DNA of 64,000 bases. Source: WHTI01 sp963756365 (GTDB lineage: Bacteria; Actinomycetota; CADDZG01; WHSQ01). Positions within the stretch are counted from its first letter, which is position 1. Each line of letters opens with the position of its first letter. Below are positions 55,112-64,000 of this stretch, in pieces. The stretch lies in NCBI GenBank assembly GCA_963756365.1, contig CAVWNF010000003.1, positions 2,415,856-2,479,855 on the forward strand, read 5' to 3'. The notes under the pieces are model-generated. The model was not told where the DNA came from and made no database searches. It worked only from the letters and a program-made list of their open reading frames with translations. Both the position numbers and the translations under genes were made by a program.

Positions 55112-56873
55112 TTGAACAAAAGAACGCTTTCTGTACTGATGTCGCTCGCCCTTGTGACGAGCGTCTTTATCGATTCTACAGGCCGTTCCGGCAGCCGCTG
55201 CGACCCCTTCCGGGGTGGCCAGCATGCTTGCCGAACGATTCTCACGTCGAGACGTCGCAGATGAGCGACGCCGAGGACGGCGTCACGACCCTGCCCGGAG
55301 CGATGTTCACGGCGCTTGCGCGGATCGGACGCTACCCAGGTGTCGTGGTACTCGTGCGCCAACGGCTCCGCGTCCGAGACGAACGCACCGACCGGGTGCA
55401 CCTCGCTCGGTACGGACGACACCGGTCTCCAGACCGAAGGGTGATGGCGACGAGGGCTACTCGATCCTCAAGGACTTCACGTCGGCTCAGCAGGGCACGT
55501 GGGACGTCGTGGTTCAGGCCTGTGCCGGCTCGCCCGGCGCCGATGGTGCCGATGCAGGCACGCTTGCCGACAACTGCGTCCAGGACGTCGAGAGCGGGAT
55601 CCGCTTCGACGACGCCGTCACGGGCGGCCGTGAGTTCGTCACCGGCGAGGCCGTTGCGACGTGCGAGCAGGGTTCTTGCATCTCTCCACCGTCCTACGTG
55701 GCTCCGTTCCCCAACGGTGAGGTGACCTACAACGCCACCGGTGGTGTCGCCGCATACACGAGCCTCGACGGTCAGAAGATCGGCTCGTGCTTCGATGTCG
55801 GCTTCGACTCGTCATCCGACACGCTTACTTGTGACGTCTACGAGACCGGCGCGCTGTTCCCGTTCGAGACGACCGAGACCTACAAGCGCGGTGCGACGTT
55901 CGTGGACTTCCCGGACAACCAGACGTGGGCGCTGATCTTCTACGCGACTTCGGACACCTTCGGGTGTGACGGCGGCACGCTGGCGACCGATGATCCGAAG
56001 TTCGACGCTACCGAGGCATGCGTGTTCGCGGTGCGGTACGGACGTTCGACCATGCCGATCCTGCAGTTGCTCTCGGCGTCGTTCCTCGTCGGCGACCGCA
56101 CCTGCAAGGACACCGGCGAACTGAACGAGCGCGTCGGCTCCGACCAGGACGAGTACGAGGTGCTCGAGTCTGGTGACACTCGCGACATGGTCGGCTGCAT
56201 CGAGAAGCCCGCTCTCGACGAGTACCGCGGCGACCGTCAGGCAACCTGGGAGTCGTCCGGTCCCGGTGAGATCACCGACTGCGCCGGAACGCTGTCCGAT
56301 ACTGACTCGGACGGCGACAACGACCGTTGTGTACTCGCCGCTGGCGCCGAGGATCTGACCTACGGTGCCTCGATCGCCAATGACACGACCGATAGCGGCG
56401 AGCAGGTCTTGACATTCTGCGATGACCCGACGGGCAACGGCTGTGCCGACGCCACCGTGTTCGATCGCATCACAGCCGTGTGGCTCGGCGACGATGTGCC
56501 GGTTACGCAGTGCAACGACGGCATCGACAACGATGGCGACGGAAATGTTGACCTTGCCGACGCTGGTTGCACCGACCTCTTGGACGACTCCGAGGACTCG
56601 GATGGTGGCGGTGACGCCGCCTCGAGCATCACGGCCAAGTACAAGAGGGGTGCCTTCAAGGGCAAGGTCTCATCCGATGCCCCGGAGTGCGTTGGCGACC
56701 GTAAGGTCATCGTGAAGAAGGGCAAGAAGAAGATGGGGTCCACCACGACTAATGACAACGGTGCGTGGAAGATCAAGAAGAAGGCCACCAATGGCAAGTA
56801 CAAGGCGATCGTGAAGTCGGCGACGGTCGGAGCTACGTCCTGCCTCGGTGCTAAGAAGGGTTTCAAGAAGTAG
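55112..56873 (+). CDS. acidic secreted protein C, distant paralogue of A, frame-disrupted at 5' end
   Basis: TTG start with AGGGGGAA upstream, the same start style as gene A. Signal KRTLSVLMSLALVTSVFI, then after shifts near 55190, 55290 and 55440 a continuous frame from ~55440. Mature landmarks: SMLPNDSHVETSQMSDAED (compare SLMPNDNFTDKDQLSDQND in A), Cys-rich SWYSCANGSASETNAPTGC, QCNDGIDNDGDGNVDLADAG and a Lys-rich beta domain (KVIVKKGKKKMGSTTTNDNG). About 585 aa. The role is unknown; the repeated N-terminal and C-terminal modules indicate one exported family with A and B. Confidence 0.68.
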
Positions 56874-58732
56874 TGCTTCGTAAGGAACCAAAGCGAGGAG
56901 CCGCTCCCTTGGGGGGGCGGCTCCTTTCGCTTGTTGGGCTCGTGCTTGCCTCGGTCGTGACCTTCGCGGGGCTCCCTGCCGCCGCCCAGACCTCCACCGA
57001 GTCTGTCCACGACACCGAGCATTTCTCGGTGTTCTACGACACGGACCCGGCGAGTGACGACGCTCCCGATCTGACCGATGCCGACGGCGACGGCGTCCCA
57101 GACGCGATCGAACGCCTCGGCGCCGCCCTCGAGTACGCGTGGGCTGCCGAGATCGACGAGATGGACTACCGGCCGCCGCCCGTCGAGGGTCGCTACGAGG
57201 TGCACATCTCAGCGGGCGTGAACTCGGCCCATGTGCGCCCGGCTCCCGGCGGCATCGGCCGCTCGCGCGCCTCCTATATCGGTCTGTCGCCGGATGCCAT
57301 TCGCCCCGAGCGACCCGACATCGAGATCTCTGAGCTCGCAGCTCATGAGTTCTTCCATGGCGTCCAGTACGGCTACGACTACCTCTCGGATCGGTGGTTC
57401 CAGGAGGCGAGCGCGACGTGGATCGAGGTGCATCTCTTCGGGGACAGTCTGCTGGAGGACCTGACGATCCCGGCGTTCCTCCTCACTCCGGAAGCCGGAC
57501 TGACCCGAACCGGGAACCTTCGGGAGTACGGCGCGTTCCTGTTCCTTGAGTACCTCACCGAGACTCACGGCGGATCCGATCCCGCCGGCTTGATCCGTGA
57601 GGTGTGGCAACTGATGGCCGAGCCACTCGCGTTCCCCTCGTCTCCCCACCTGGGATCACTCGACGCGATCGATCAGGTGCTAACCGCACGTGGCTCGAGC
57701 CTTGAGGACGCGTGGGCAGAGTTCATCGTGTGGCAGCGGCGGCTCGGTCTCTTCGATGACGGAGCGTCGTACCGAGCCGCCGTGGCAGGAACGGGGTGGC
57801 CGACCTTCGCGCGCCGCGACGTCGCGTCGTCCGACACCTGTCGTCTCGACCTCGGGAAGCTCCCGGAGGTCGCGTCGACCTACGGGCGGGTTCGCCTCAA
57901 GGGTCCGGCGATGAAGACGGGCCGATTGGCGATAACCGGTCCCAACGATTCCGTTGGGTTCTACACCCTCAAGCGAAAGGGCAGGTCCGCGACCGTCCCG
58001 GTGGAGTTCTCGGGCGGGACTGCCGCTGTAGACCTCTCGGGCGCTCCGTTCAAGCCTCGGAGCGTTGTCGTGGGCGTTGGCTCGACCCGCACCCCCGACG
58101 AGCGTTTCGGGCTCTCTGTGCGCGACCCGGCGGCACCTTCGAACCTACTTGTGGCGGCCCCGAGTGGTCCCTCGGATGTCACCTACGGGATCTCGGGCTC
58201 GTTCTCGGGTTCACTCCTGTGTGCCGGTGTCCCGGCTCCCTTCGCCCGCTTGCGCCTGGTCGCGACTGAGTCCTACAGCGGTGAAGTGAGCACGGTGGAC
58301 CTCATCACCGACGAGAAGGGGCGGTGGCAGCTCAGGACGTCGCCGGATGCGTCCTCGCGCCTGACGATCGAGGTGGTCGACGGATTGCTCCCCGAGGGGG
58401 TGTCCGAGCCTCACTTAGTATCGGTGCATGTCTTCGTATCCATGGAACCTACCGACGCAACGATCGATGAGGGCGACCCCGTGGTCGTCACCGGCGACAT
58501 CACTCCCGCCACGGAAGGCTCGAGCCTCGTGCTCGAGTACCGACGCCCGTCTCGTCGGCGCTGGAACGCGGGGCCCGTCGTGACCACCGACGCCGCCGGG
58601 CACTACGAGGCCGCGTACGTCCTCCCCGCCCCCGGGTTGTGGGAGGTGCGGACCCGACAGATCGAGGATCTCGATCCCCATCGGGCCCCCGGGGTGAGCA
58701 TCTCGTCGCTGATCGAGGTCAACGACCGATGA
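56873..58732 (+). CDS. secreted HExxH metalloprotease-like protein (MXAN_6640-like)
   Basis: 619 aa from the GTG at 56873, which overlaps the upstream TAG (TAGTG). Signal peptide LLSLVGLVLASVVTFAGLPA followed by AAQ. DADGDGVPDAIERLGAALEY is a calcium/helix module, and the zinc motif HEFFH is at residues 158-162 (ISELAAHEFFHGVQYGYDYL). WFQEASATWIEVHLFGD carries the distal Glu expected of gluzincin-like enzymes. The C-terminal half contains beta-sandwich segments (VRLKGPAMKTGRLAITGP; GDPVVVTGDITPATEGSS). It is probably an extracellular protease or a catalytically active relative; substrate unknown. The frame is intact. The first codons overlap the hairpin of the upstream terminator, so a later start is possible. 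Confidence 0.78.
   Translation: MLRKEPKRGAAPLGGRLLSLVGLVLASVVTFAGLPAAAQTSTESVHDTEHFSVFYDTDPASDDAPDLTDADGDGVPDAIERLGAALEYAWAAEIDEMDYRPPPVEGRYEVHISAGVNSAHVRPAPGGIGRSRASYIGLSPDAIRPERPDIEISELAAHEFFHGVQYGYDYLSDRWFQEASATWIEVHLFGDSLLEDLTIPAFLLTPEAGLTRTGNLREYGAFLFLEYLTETHGGSDPAGLIREVWQLMAEPLAFPSSPHLGSLDAIDQVLTARGSSLEDAWAEFIVWQRRLGLFDDGASYRAAVAGTGWPTFARRDVASSDTCRLDLGKLPEVASTYGRVRLKGPAMKTGRLAITGPNDSVGFYTLKRKGRSATVPVEFSGGTAAVDLSGAPFKPRSVVVGVGSTRTPDERFGLSVRDPAAPSNLLVAAPSGPSDVTYGISGSFSGSLLCAGVPAPFARLRLVATESYSGEVSTVDLITDEKGRWQLRTSPDASSRLTIEVVDGLLPEGVSEPHLVSVHVFVSMEPTDATIDEGDPVVVTGDITPATEGSSLVLEYRRPSRRRWNAGPVVTTDAAGHYEAAYVLPAPGLWEVRTRQIEDLDPHRAPGVSISSLIEVNDR
56897..56926 (+). terminator. intrinsic-terminator-like hairpin within the next gene's signal peptide
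   Basis: 8-bp stem GGAGCCGC (56897-56904) / GCGGCTCC (56917-56924), G-rich loop and a short TTT. It is placed 24 bp after the stop of secreted gene C and inside the first codons of the following metalloprotease-like gene. Confidence 0.6.
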
Positions 58733-59198
58733 AGCGGTTCGCCACTTGTTCTCGCCGTGGTGCTCCTGCTGACCGGATGCGGTTCGGGCGACCCCGACCC
58801 GGTCGCTTCACCGACCGCCGCTCACCCTGCGGTCGGGTCGTACGTGACGACGATCCCGATCGAGGAGATCGAGAAGTTCAAGGAACTCGATGAGTCGTTC
58901 TCGGGTGAATGGGAACTCCGGATCGAAGACGAGCAGTACGTCCTTGATCACGGCGAGAACTTCCACGTCTTCGAGTCGGTCTCGTTCTCTGGGGACGAGA
59001 TGGCGATCGATGCGACCCCTGCGCCGGTCGGCACGTTCAATTGCTGCAAAAGGCGGCGACCGGATGACCGACGATGGCGAGGCGGCGGGGGCCTACGAAC
59101 TCACCCTGGCCGACGGGAGCCTCACGCTCGCCTCGGTCGACGAGCCGTGTCCTTTCCGTCTCCTGTTCCTTGAACGCACCTGGGAGCCTGCGGGGTGA
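58729..59198 (+). CDS. small hypothetical lipoprotein, two frameshifts
   Basis: ATG overlaps the upstream stop (ATGA). After a frame change near 58745 the signal reads LAVVLLLTGCGSGDPDPVAS (lipobox LTGC). The mature part has YVTTIPIEEIEKFKELDESF, FSGEWELRIEDEQYVLDHGE and, after a second shift near 59045, AYELTLADGSLTLASVDEPC. The pattern of strands and a late Cys suggests a lipocalin-like sandwich, but no family is recognised. It ends with a GTGA overlap to the dehydrogenase. Confidence 0.6.
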
Positions 59199-60506
59199 AG
59201 CCGGGTGTCCTCGAGACCTTCCTAGCGAAGGTCGACTCCAAGGACCTCAAGGTCGGGATCGTGGGGATCGGCTACGTGGGCCTCCCGGTCGCCGCCTCGT
59301 TCGCGGAGGCCGGGTTCGAGGTAACCGCTGTAGATCTGAGGGAAGAGAAGGTTGCGACCGTCAATGCCGGGCGCTCGCACCTTCGCGACATCGGCGACGA
59401 ACGGATCCGCTCCCTGGTCGACGCGGGTCTGTCTTCGCGCCACCACGTCGTTCGAACCCCTCGCCGATGCCGACGCGGTGATCGTGTGCGTTCCAACCCC
59501 CGTGTCTGAGGGCGAGCCTGATCTGTCGCGCATGGTGTTTGCAGGCGAGGAGATCGCGAAGGTGCTCACCGCAGGCACGCTGTTCGTCCTCGAGAGCACG
59601 ACATACCCAGGCACGACCGAGGAGTTGCTGCTCCCGTTGTTGGAGGTCGGGGGTCTGAAGGCGGGCGAGGACCTGATGCTCGCCTACTCACCCGAGCGCA
59701 TCGATCCGGGGAACCCCGACTTCGATTTCACCGATATCCCGAAGGTGGTCGGGGGCCTGGACGAGGAGTCGGCCCGGGCCGCCGCTGCACTTTACGGAAC
59801 GGTCGTGCCGAAGGTCGTGGTGGTCTCTGGCACCCGCGAGGCCGAGATGGCGAAACTGATCGAGAACACCTTCCGGCACGTGAACATCGCACTGATCAAC
59901 GAGCTCGCCCAGTACTCGCACGACATGGGTGTCGATATCTGGGAGGCGATCTCCGCGGCGGCGACCAAACCGTTCGGGTTCCTCCCCTTCTGGCCGAGCC
60001 CCGGCTGGGGCGGCCACTGCATCCCCTTGGATCCGACCTATCTGTCGTGGCGCGTGAAGCAGGTGCGGGACCACGAGATCCGTTTCGTCGAGTTGGCCAA
60101 CACGATCAACGACGAGATGCCTCGTTTCGTGATCGATCGCGCCCGTGGTCTGTTGGATGCCCGAGGGAAGAGCATCGATGACTCGCGCATCTTGGGGATC
60201 GGAGTGGCATACAAGGGCGGCACCGAGGACACTCGCGAGTCTCCCGGGCTACGGATCCTCGACCGGTTCGTCGAACTTGGCGCCGCAGTCTCGTATCACG
60301 ACCCTCTCGTCCCGCAGGCGGTTCTGGGTGGAGACGAGGCCGAATCGGTGGACCTCTCGGAGGCAACGCTTGGGGGCCACGACCTCGTCGTCGTGTTCGT
60401 TCGCCAGGATGGTGTCGATTGGGACCTCGTAGCGGCTGGATCTGTTGAGGTTCTCGACTGCGCCAACGCCCTTGGGCGGACGGGCGGCTCGATCCACCGC
60501 CTGTGA
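59195..60506 (+). CDS. nucleotide-sugar dehydrogenase (UDP-GlcNAc/UDP-ManNAc dehydrogenase type), one frameshift
   Basis: GTG start. NAD loop KVGIVGIGYVGLPVAASFAE, VCVPTPVSEGEPDLS, the catalytic Cys in PGWGGHCIPLDPTYLSW and NTFRHVNIALINELAQ. The GGHCIPLDP form and the YSPERIDPGN loop are typical of WecC/WbpA-like C6 dehydrogenases that make UDP-N-acetylhexosaminuronic acids, rather than Ugd. One frame change near 59440 restores the family sequence; ~436 aa expected. It provides an acidic sugar for surface glycan synthesis. It is coupled to a lipoprotein gene. Confidence 0.87.
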
Positions 60507-60584
60507 GGTGGGTCAGGTCCCGCGAGATGGGTAATGACGGACCCTGTAGGTTCGTATCTCCCCCACGAGAATGAGGTGTTTGGT

Positions 60585-61079
60585 TTGTTGACGTCCACTG
60601 TAAAGAGATCGGCTCGACCGCTCGCGGTCCTTGCCGCAGCGACCCTGCTGCTCGGGGCCTGTAGCTCCTCGGAACCGGAGAACGCAGCTCCCTCTCCCGG
60701 GGCCTCCGAGTCCTCCGAGTCACCCGATGCGACCCCGTCCCCGACCGAGACCGGATTCGAGGCACAGGTTCGTGTGACCGTCGAGAAGGAGGTGGACGGC
60801 TCCCAGAACGTCTTCGCATTCTTCGTTGATGAGTCGTTGGCGGAAGGCCCCGGGCCACTGACCGCGTGCGTCGAGCACTATCTCGATGCCTACGACTCGG
60901 TCTCGTGCTTCGGGTACTCGAGCGAGGAGTCATTCACCGCCGCCCAGATCGACGAGGAGCAGGGCACCGCCGAGTACTCGTGCTGGGTCGCCTCGATGTC
61001 GATCAACAAGGACGGCGAGGCCCGCCGACAGATGGAGAACGCCGACTACGACGACGAGAACTGCCCGGCCGCGCCGTAG
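60585..61079 (+). CDS. hypothetical lipoprotein
   Basis: TTG at 60585 is preferred because it gives a normal-length signal; GTG at 60576 and ATG at 60534 are alternatives in the same frame. Signal KRSARPLAVLAAATLLLGAC with the lipobox LLGAC, then a Ser/Pro-rich stalk (PSPGASESSESPDATPSPTE). The globular part has FEAQVRVTVEKEVDGSQNVF and four Cys (ACVEHYL, VSCFGYS, YSCWVA, ENCPAAP), consistent with two disulfides. No family recognised. It stands between two dehydrogenase-containing segments. Confidence 0.65.
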   Translation: MLTSTVKRSARPLAVLAAATLLLGACSSSEPENAAPSPGASESSESPDATPSPTETGFEAQVRVTVEKEVDGSQNVFAFFVDESLAEGPGPLTACVEHYLDAYDSVSCFGYSSEESFTAAQIDEEQGTAEYSCWVASMSINKDGEARRQMENADYDDENCPAAP

Positions 61080-61122
61080 CGCGCCGGGGTCGCCAGGTGG
61101 CCTGCTGCTAGCCTGATCCACG

Positions 61123-62173
61123 ATGCCAACCGCGCGGACAGAGGTCACCGAGATCGTCACGGGACTTGCCACCCTCGGGTACCCGAGTCTCCAGGATGCG
61201 CTCGCCGCGCGCCCTCGATGAGTTGCAGAACGTCGGCACCGATCAGTGGGACCAACTCGACGAGGTCTTCCGGGATGGCTCGATGGATGACGAGTTCCAG
61301 CGCGCATGGTCGAACGGTCTCGCCTTCCTTGGATCAGCCGCCGGCCTCCGCGGGAGACGCCCAGTCCTCATCGAATGGAAGGGGTTCCACCGAACCCCCG
61401 GATACGACCTCGTGCCGGCCGATCTACGGATCGATCACGTCTATCTGATCTCGTGCAAGTACCTGTCTCGGATCCTCATGAACGTCGCCCCCGCTTACCT
61501 GTTCGATCGGAACCTCGTCGATCGGCGGGGGCCGGTACCCGATTGGTACCGGGAGGTCGCTCCCGTGTCCTATCAGCGGCTATACGCCGACGTCAGAGCC
61601 GCTCTAGCGCCCATCGACCTCCCCACGGACCTCGCCGACCTGGAGCGTCCGCACAGGCTGACCCTGAAGGAGCGGCTGTCGGGTAGGTGGCCAGAGGAGG
61701 TCTATGAGACCTATATCCGGTTCTGCACCGAGGTCGCCGAGGCCTCCGCCGTGCGGTGGCGGGCGGGCCTGACTGAACCCCAGGCGAAAGAGGAGATGCT
61801 GTGGCGCCTTCTCCGCTTCTCGGGAGCCCCCTATTTCGTGCTCGGCACCTCACCGGCCGGCGTGCTGCGCCTGCGCATCTACACCCCGTGGGACTGGCGC
61901 CAGGACTATTCGCTCAAGGACTTCCACGTCTGGGGCGACGGCTCCGCTGGGCAGCCAGTCGTCCGGTGGGCGGCGTCGGTCCACCGCCGAGCGGATGGGA
62001 CCGATCTGACCGTCGAGGGCCACGTCGAGATCCGCTGGAGCCACGGCCGCTTCAAGGGGAAACCCGAGGCCAAGGTCTACCTCGACACCCCTCACCACGA
62101 GGTCCCCGGCTACGCGGCCCTGGAACCTGAGCCCGCCGATCCCGCCATGCGCCAACTCGACCTCGCGCTCTAG
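61123..62173 (+). CDS. conserved-looking protein of unknown function, possible nuclease fold
   Basis: ATG at 61123 (PTARTEVTEIVTGLATLGYP); one frame change near 61205 leads into the main frame, giving ~349 aa. It is soluble. A distinctive segment, RPVLIEWKGFHRTPGYDLVP with DLRIDHVYLISCKYLSRILM, has an acidic-x-K and a later CKY pattern that recalls PD-(D/E)xK nuclease-type folds. This is only a resemblance by eye. Later parts include EEMLWRLLRFSGAPYFVLGT and a beta-rich C-terminal half with Trp/Arg patches. No partner gene for a defence system is adjacent. Confidence 0.6.
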
Positions 62174-62226
62174 CGGTTACGGTTCTACACGCGCTCTACA
62201 GGCCACCCAAGGGAGTTGTACGGACG

Positions 62227-63542
62227 ATGAAGCTAGGTGTCGTTGGAGCGGGCCATGTCGGCTTGCCCACGGCGGTATCGCTGGCCGCGATCGGTCATGA
62301 GGTCTGGGTCCACGACCTCGACCGTGGCCTGATCGCGTCGCTCGCCGACGGGCATGGCGCCGTTCTACGAGCCGGGTCTCGATGACCTCATGGCCGAGCA
62401 GAGCGCTGCGGGACGCCTGCGGTTCGAGGCCGACCTCGGTGGTGCCCTCGGGGACACTGCGGCTGTGTTCGTCTGCGTCGGGACGCCGTTGTCGGACGCC
62501 GGGACGATCGACGTCGGTGCTCTCGAGGATGTGGTGTCGGCGATCTGCGCGACCGCTACATCGGACGTTCTGGTGGTCGAGAAATCGACGGTTCCACCCG
62601 GCACCGGGGCGAACCTCGAGAAGATCGTTGCCGCTGCGAGCCCGGCCGCGAAGGTCGAGATCGTGGCCAACCCCGAGTTCCTGAGGGAGGGCAGGGCGAT
62701 CGAGGATTCGATGGCACCATCCCGGATCCTCGTCGGAGCCGAGTCCGACTCAGCTCACCGGATAATGGCGACGATCTACGAGCCGCTGGTTACCCGGGGC
62801 ATCCCTTACATCGAGTCCGATGTCGCGACCGCGGAACTGGCGAAGCTCGCCTGCAACGCGTTCCTCGCCCTCAAGATCTCGTTCATCAACGGAATGGCGC
62901 GCGTGAGCGAGGCGGCCGGCGCCGATGTCGTTCGGATCTCCGAGACGATGGGGCTTGACCCTCGGATCGGCGCCTCGTTCCTCAACGCGGGCCTGGGTTA
63001 TGGCGGGTTCTGTTTCTCCAAGGACATCTTGGCGTTCTCGGCGGCCTCGTCCGGGTTCGGCTACGACTTCGCCCTGCTCGATCAGATCACCGACCTCAAC
63101 GATCAGGCCCTCGCTGCGACCCTTGCTCGCGTCGAGAGTGCTCTGTCCGAATCTGGCGGCGACCGCGTGGCGATCCTCGGGCTCGCGTTCAAGCCGGGGA
63201 CCGACGACGTCCGCAACTCGCCCGCCCTTCGTCTCGCGACCGAGCTCGCGAGCGCCGGCAGGAGCGTCTCCGGCTACGACCCGATGGCGAACGAGCGTCG
63301 TGAGGACACTCGGGATGGAGGTCGAGGTCGCTGACGATCCCTACGACTGCGTTCGAGATGCCCACTGCGTCGTTCTCGCCACCGAGTGGGACGACTTCAA
63401 GAGTCTCGATCTCGATCGCATGCGCGATGCGATGGCGTCTCCGGTCGTTGTCGACGCGCGGAACCTCTTCGACCCGCAAACGATGGCCGAGAAGGGATTC
63501 GTGTACCTGCCGACGGGGCGCCCGGCGAGGCGCCCGGAGTAG
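62227..63542 (+). CDS. ugd: UDP-glucose 6-dehydrogenase family enzyme, two frameshifts
   Basis: ATG at 62227: LGVVGAGHVGLPTAVSLAAI (NAD loop). After a shift near 62355: MAPFYEPGLDDLMAEQSAAG, VFVCVGTPLSDAGTIDV, VEKSTVPPGTG, NPEFLREGRAIEDSMAPSRI and the catalytic Cys in LGYGGFCFSKDILAF. The C-domain ILGLAFKPGTDDVRNSPAL is followed by a second shift near 63305 and ATEWDDFKSLDLDRMRDAMA. The FLREG...YGGFCFSKD pattern is that of Ugd/TuaD enzymes oxidising UDP-glucose to UDP-glucuronate. At 62355 the CATGGCG/CATGCG context suggests one inserted base. It is the second nucleotide-sugar dehydrogenase of the window. Confidence 0.87.
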
Positions 63543-63663
63543 TCCCTAGGTTTTTAGTGAACCCCGTTGCCCCGGCTCTGTCGGCCGCATAATCTCAGGC
63601 GTGTTGAGGGGGGCTCGATCGAAGCTCGTTTCGTGACCCCACGCTCGAGACGAGGGAGTTGCC

Positions 63664-64000
63664 ATGTTCAGCGATGCGATGGTTCGTGCGCGGGGGTTTA
63701 GAACACCGTTCTTGCTGGTGCCGCTGGTCGTTTGCCTCTTGCTGGCCGTCCCGACCCGGGCCTTTGCAGCCCCAGGAGACCTCGACCCAACGTTCGGTAC
63801 CGACGGGAAGGTCACAACTGCGATCGGCTTGGGTGCGGACTCCGCGTCCTCCGTGGCGCTCCAGCCGGACGGAAAGATCGTGGCAGCAGGGAATAGCCTC
63901 AACGGCTCGGACTATGACTTCGCCCTCGCCCGCTACAACGCAGATGGCACCCTCGACAGCACCTTCGGCACCGGCGGAAAGGTCACCACCGCGATCGGCG
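63664..64000 (+). CDS. delta-60 repeat secreted protein (3' truncated by window edge)
   Basis: ATG at 63664 with GAGGGAG upstream. Signal peptide TPFLLVPLVVCLLLAVPTRA ending at FAAPGD. Then delta-60 beta-propeller repeats: LDPTFGTDGKVTTAIGLGAD, SVALQPDGKIVAAGNSLNGS and FALARYNADGTLDSTFGTGG. It is open to the end of the window. It is another large exported repeat protein, like the SBBP protein at 13349. Confidence 0.85.
   Translation, partial: MFSDAMVRARGFRTPFLLVPLVVCLLLAVPTRAFAAPGDLDPTFGTDGKVTTAIGLGADSASSVALQPDGKIVAAGNSLNGSDYDFALARYNADGTLDSTFGTGGKVTTAIG

Overview
The window is high-G+C bacterial DNA and most probably comes from an uncultured member of the Actinomycetota. The left edge carries the 3' end of gyrA followed by a DUF3566 membrane protein. 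That is the actinobacterial gyrB-gyrA-DUF3566 neighbourhood, which normally continues into tRNA-Ile and tRNA-Ala. Here both tRNAs are present but displaced, and tRNA-Ile is inverted, so the window probably lies near the replication origin in a rearranged layout. Many genes start with GTG or TTG and overlap the previous gene by 4 bp (ATGA/GTGA), as is common in this phylum.

Regions. 0-6 kb: gyrA end, DUF3566, and an OpuC-type osmoprotectant ABC importer whose third and fourth components are separated by a DUF559 endonuclease-like gene. That gene is framed by paired, oppositely oriented copies of a 45-bp palindromic repeat. 6-17.7 kb: DUF1684 protein, M6 metalloprotease, tRNA-Ile, PAS-EAL protein, thioredoxin, a glycosyltransferase, tRNA-Ala, a hendecad coiled-coil protein, a giant SBBP/RTX secreted protein, a WecA-like phosphoglycosyltransferase and a small lipoprotein. 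17.9-19.5 kb: an ECF sigma factor fused to a membrane anchor and an extracellular domain.

19.5-47 kb is an accessory cell-surface island. It has a sugar epimerase, a phosphopantetheinyl transferase, two acyl carrier proteins, three adenylate-forming ligases (two like fatty-acyl-AMP ligases), two alpha/beta hydrolases with unusual nucleophile elbows, and two ABC importers (Fe3+-type and NitT/TauT-type) around a cupin gene. It also has a Wzm/Wzt-type polysaccharide exporter, six glycosyltransferases, a sulfatase-family enzyme and an O-antigen-ligase-like protein with TPRs. Together these suggest synthesis, acylation and export of a surface glycan or glycolipid. The product is not identifiable from sequence.

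47-64 kb is dominated by secreted proteins: a CRTAC1-like FG-GAP protein, a vanadium haloperoxidase-like PAP2 protein, three paralogous acidic secreted proteins of which two look like a tandem duplication including the terminator, a HExxH protein and lipoproteins. Two nucleotide-sugar dehydrogenases and the start of a delta-60 repeat protein close the window.

A caution applies throughout. Many otherwise well-conserved genes change reading frame once or several times, densest at 21-31 kb and 50-55 kb. Frames resume with conserved motifs, which looks more like uncorrected single-base indels in a long-read assembly than gene decay. Boundaries of such genes were pieced together from two or three frames and are approximate.
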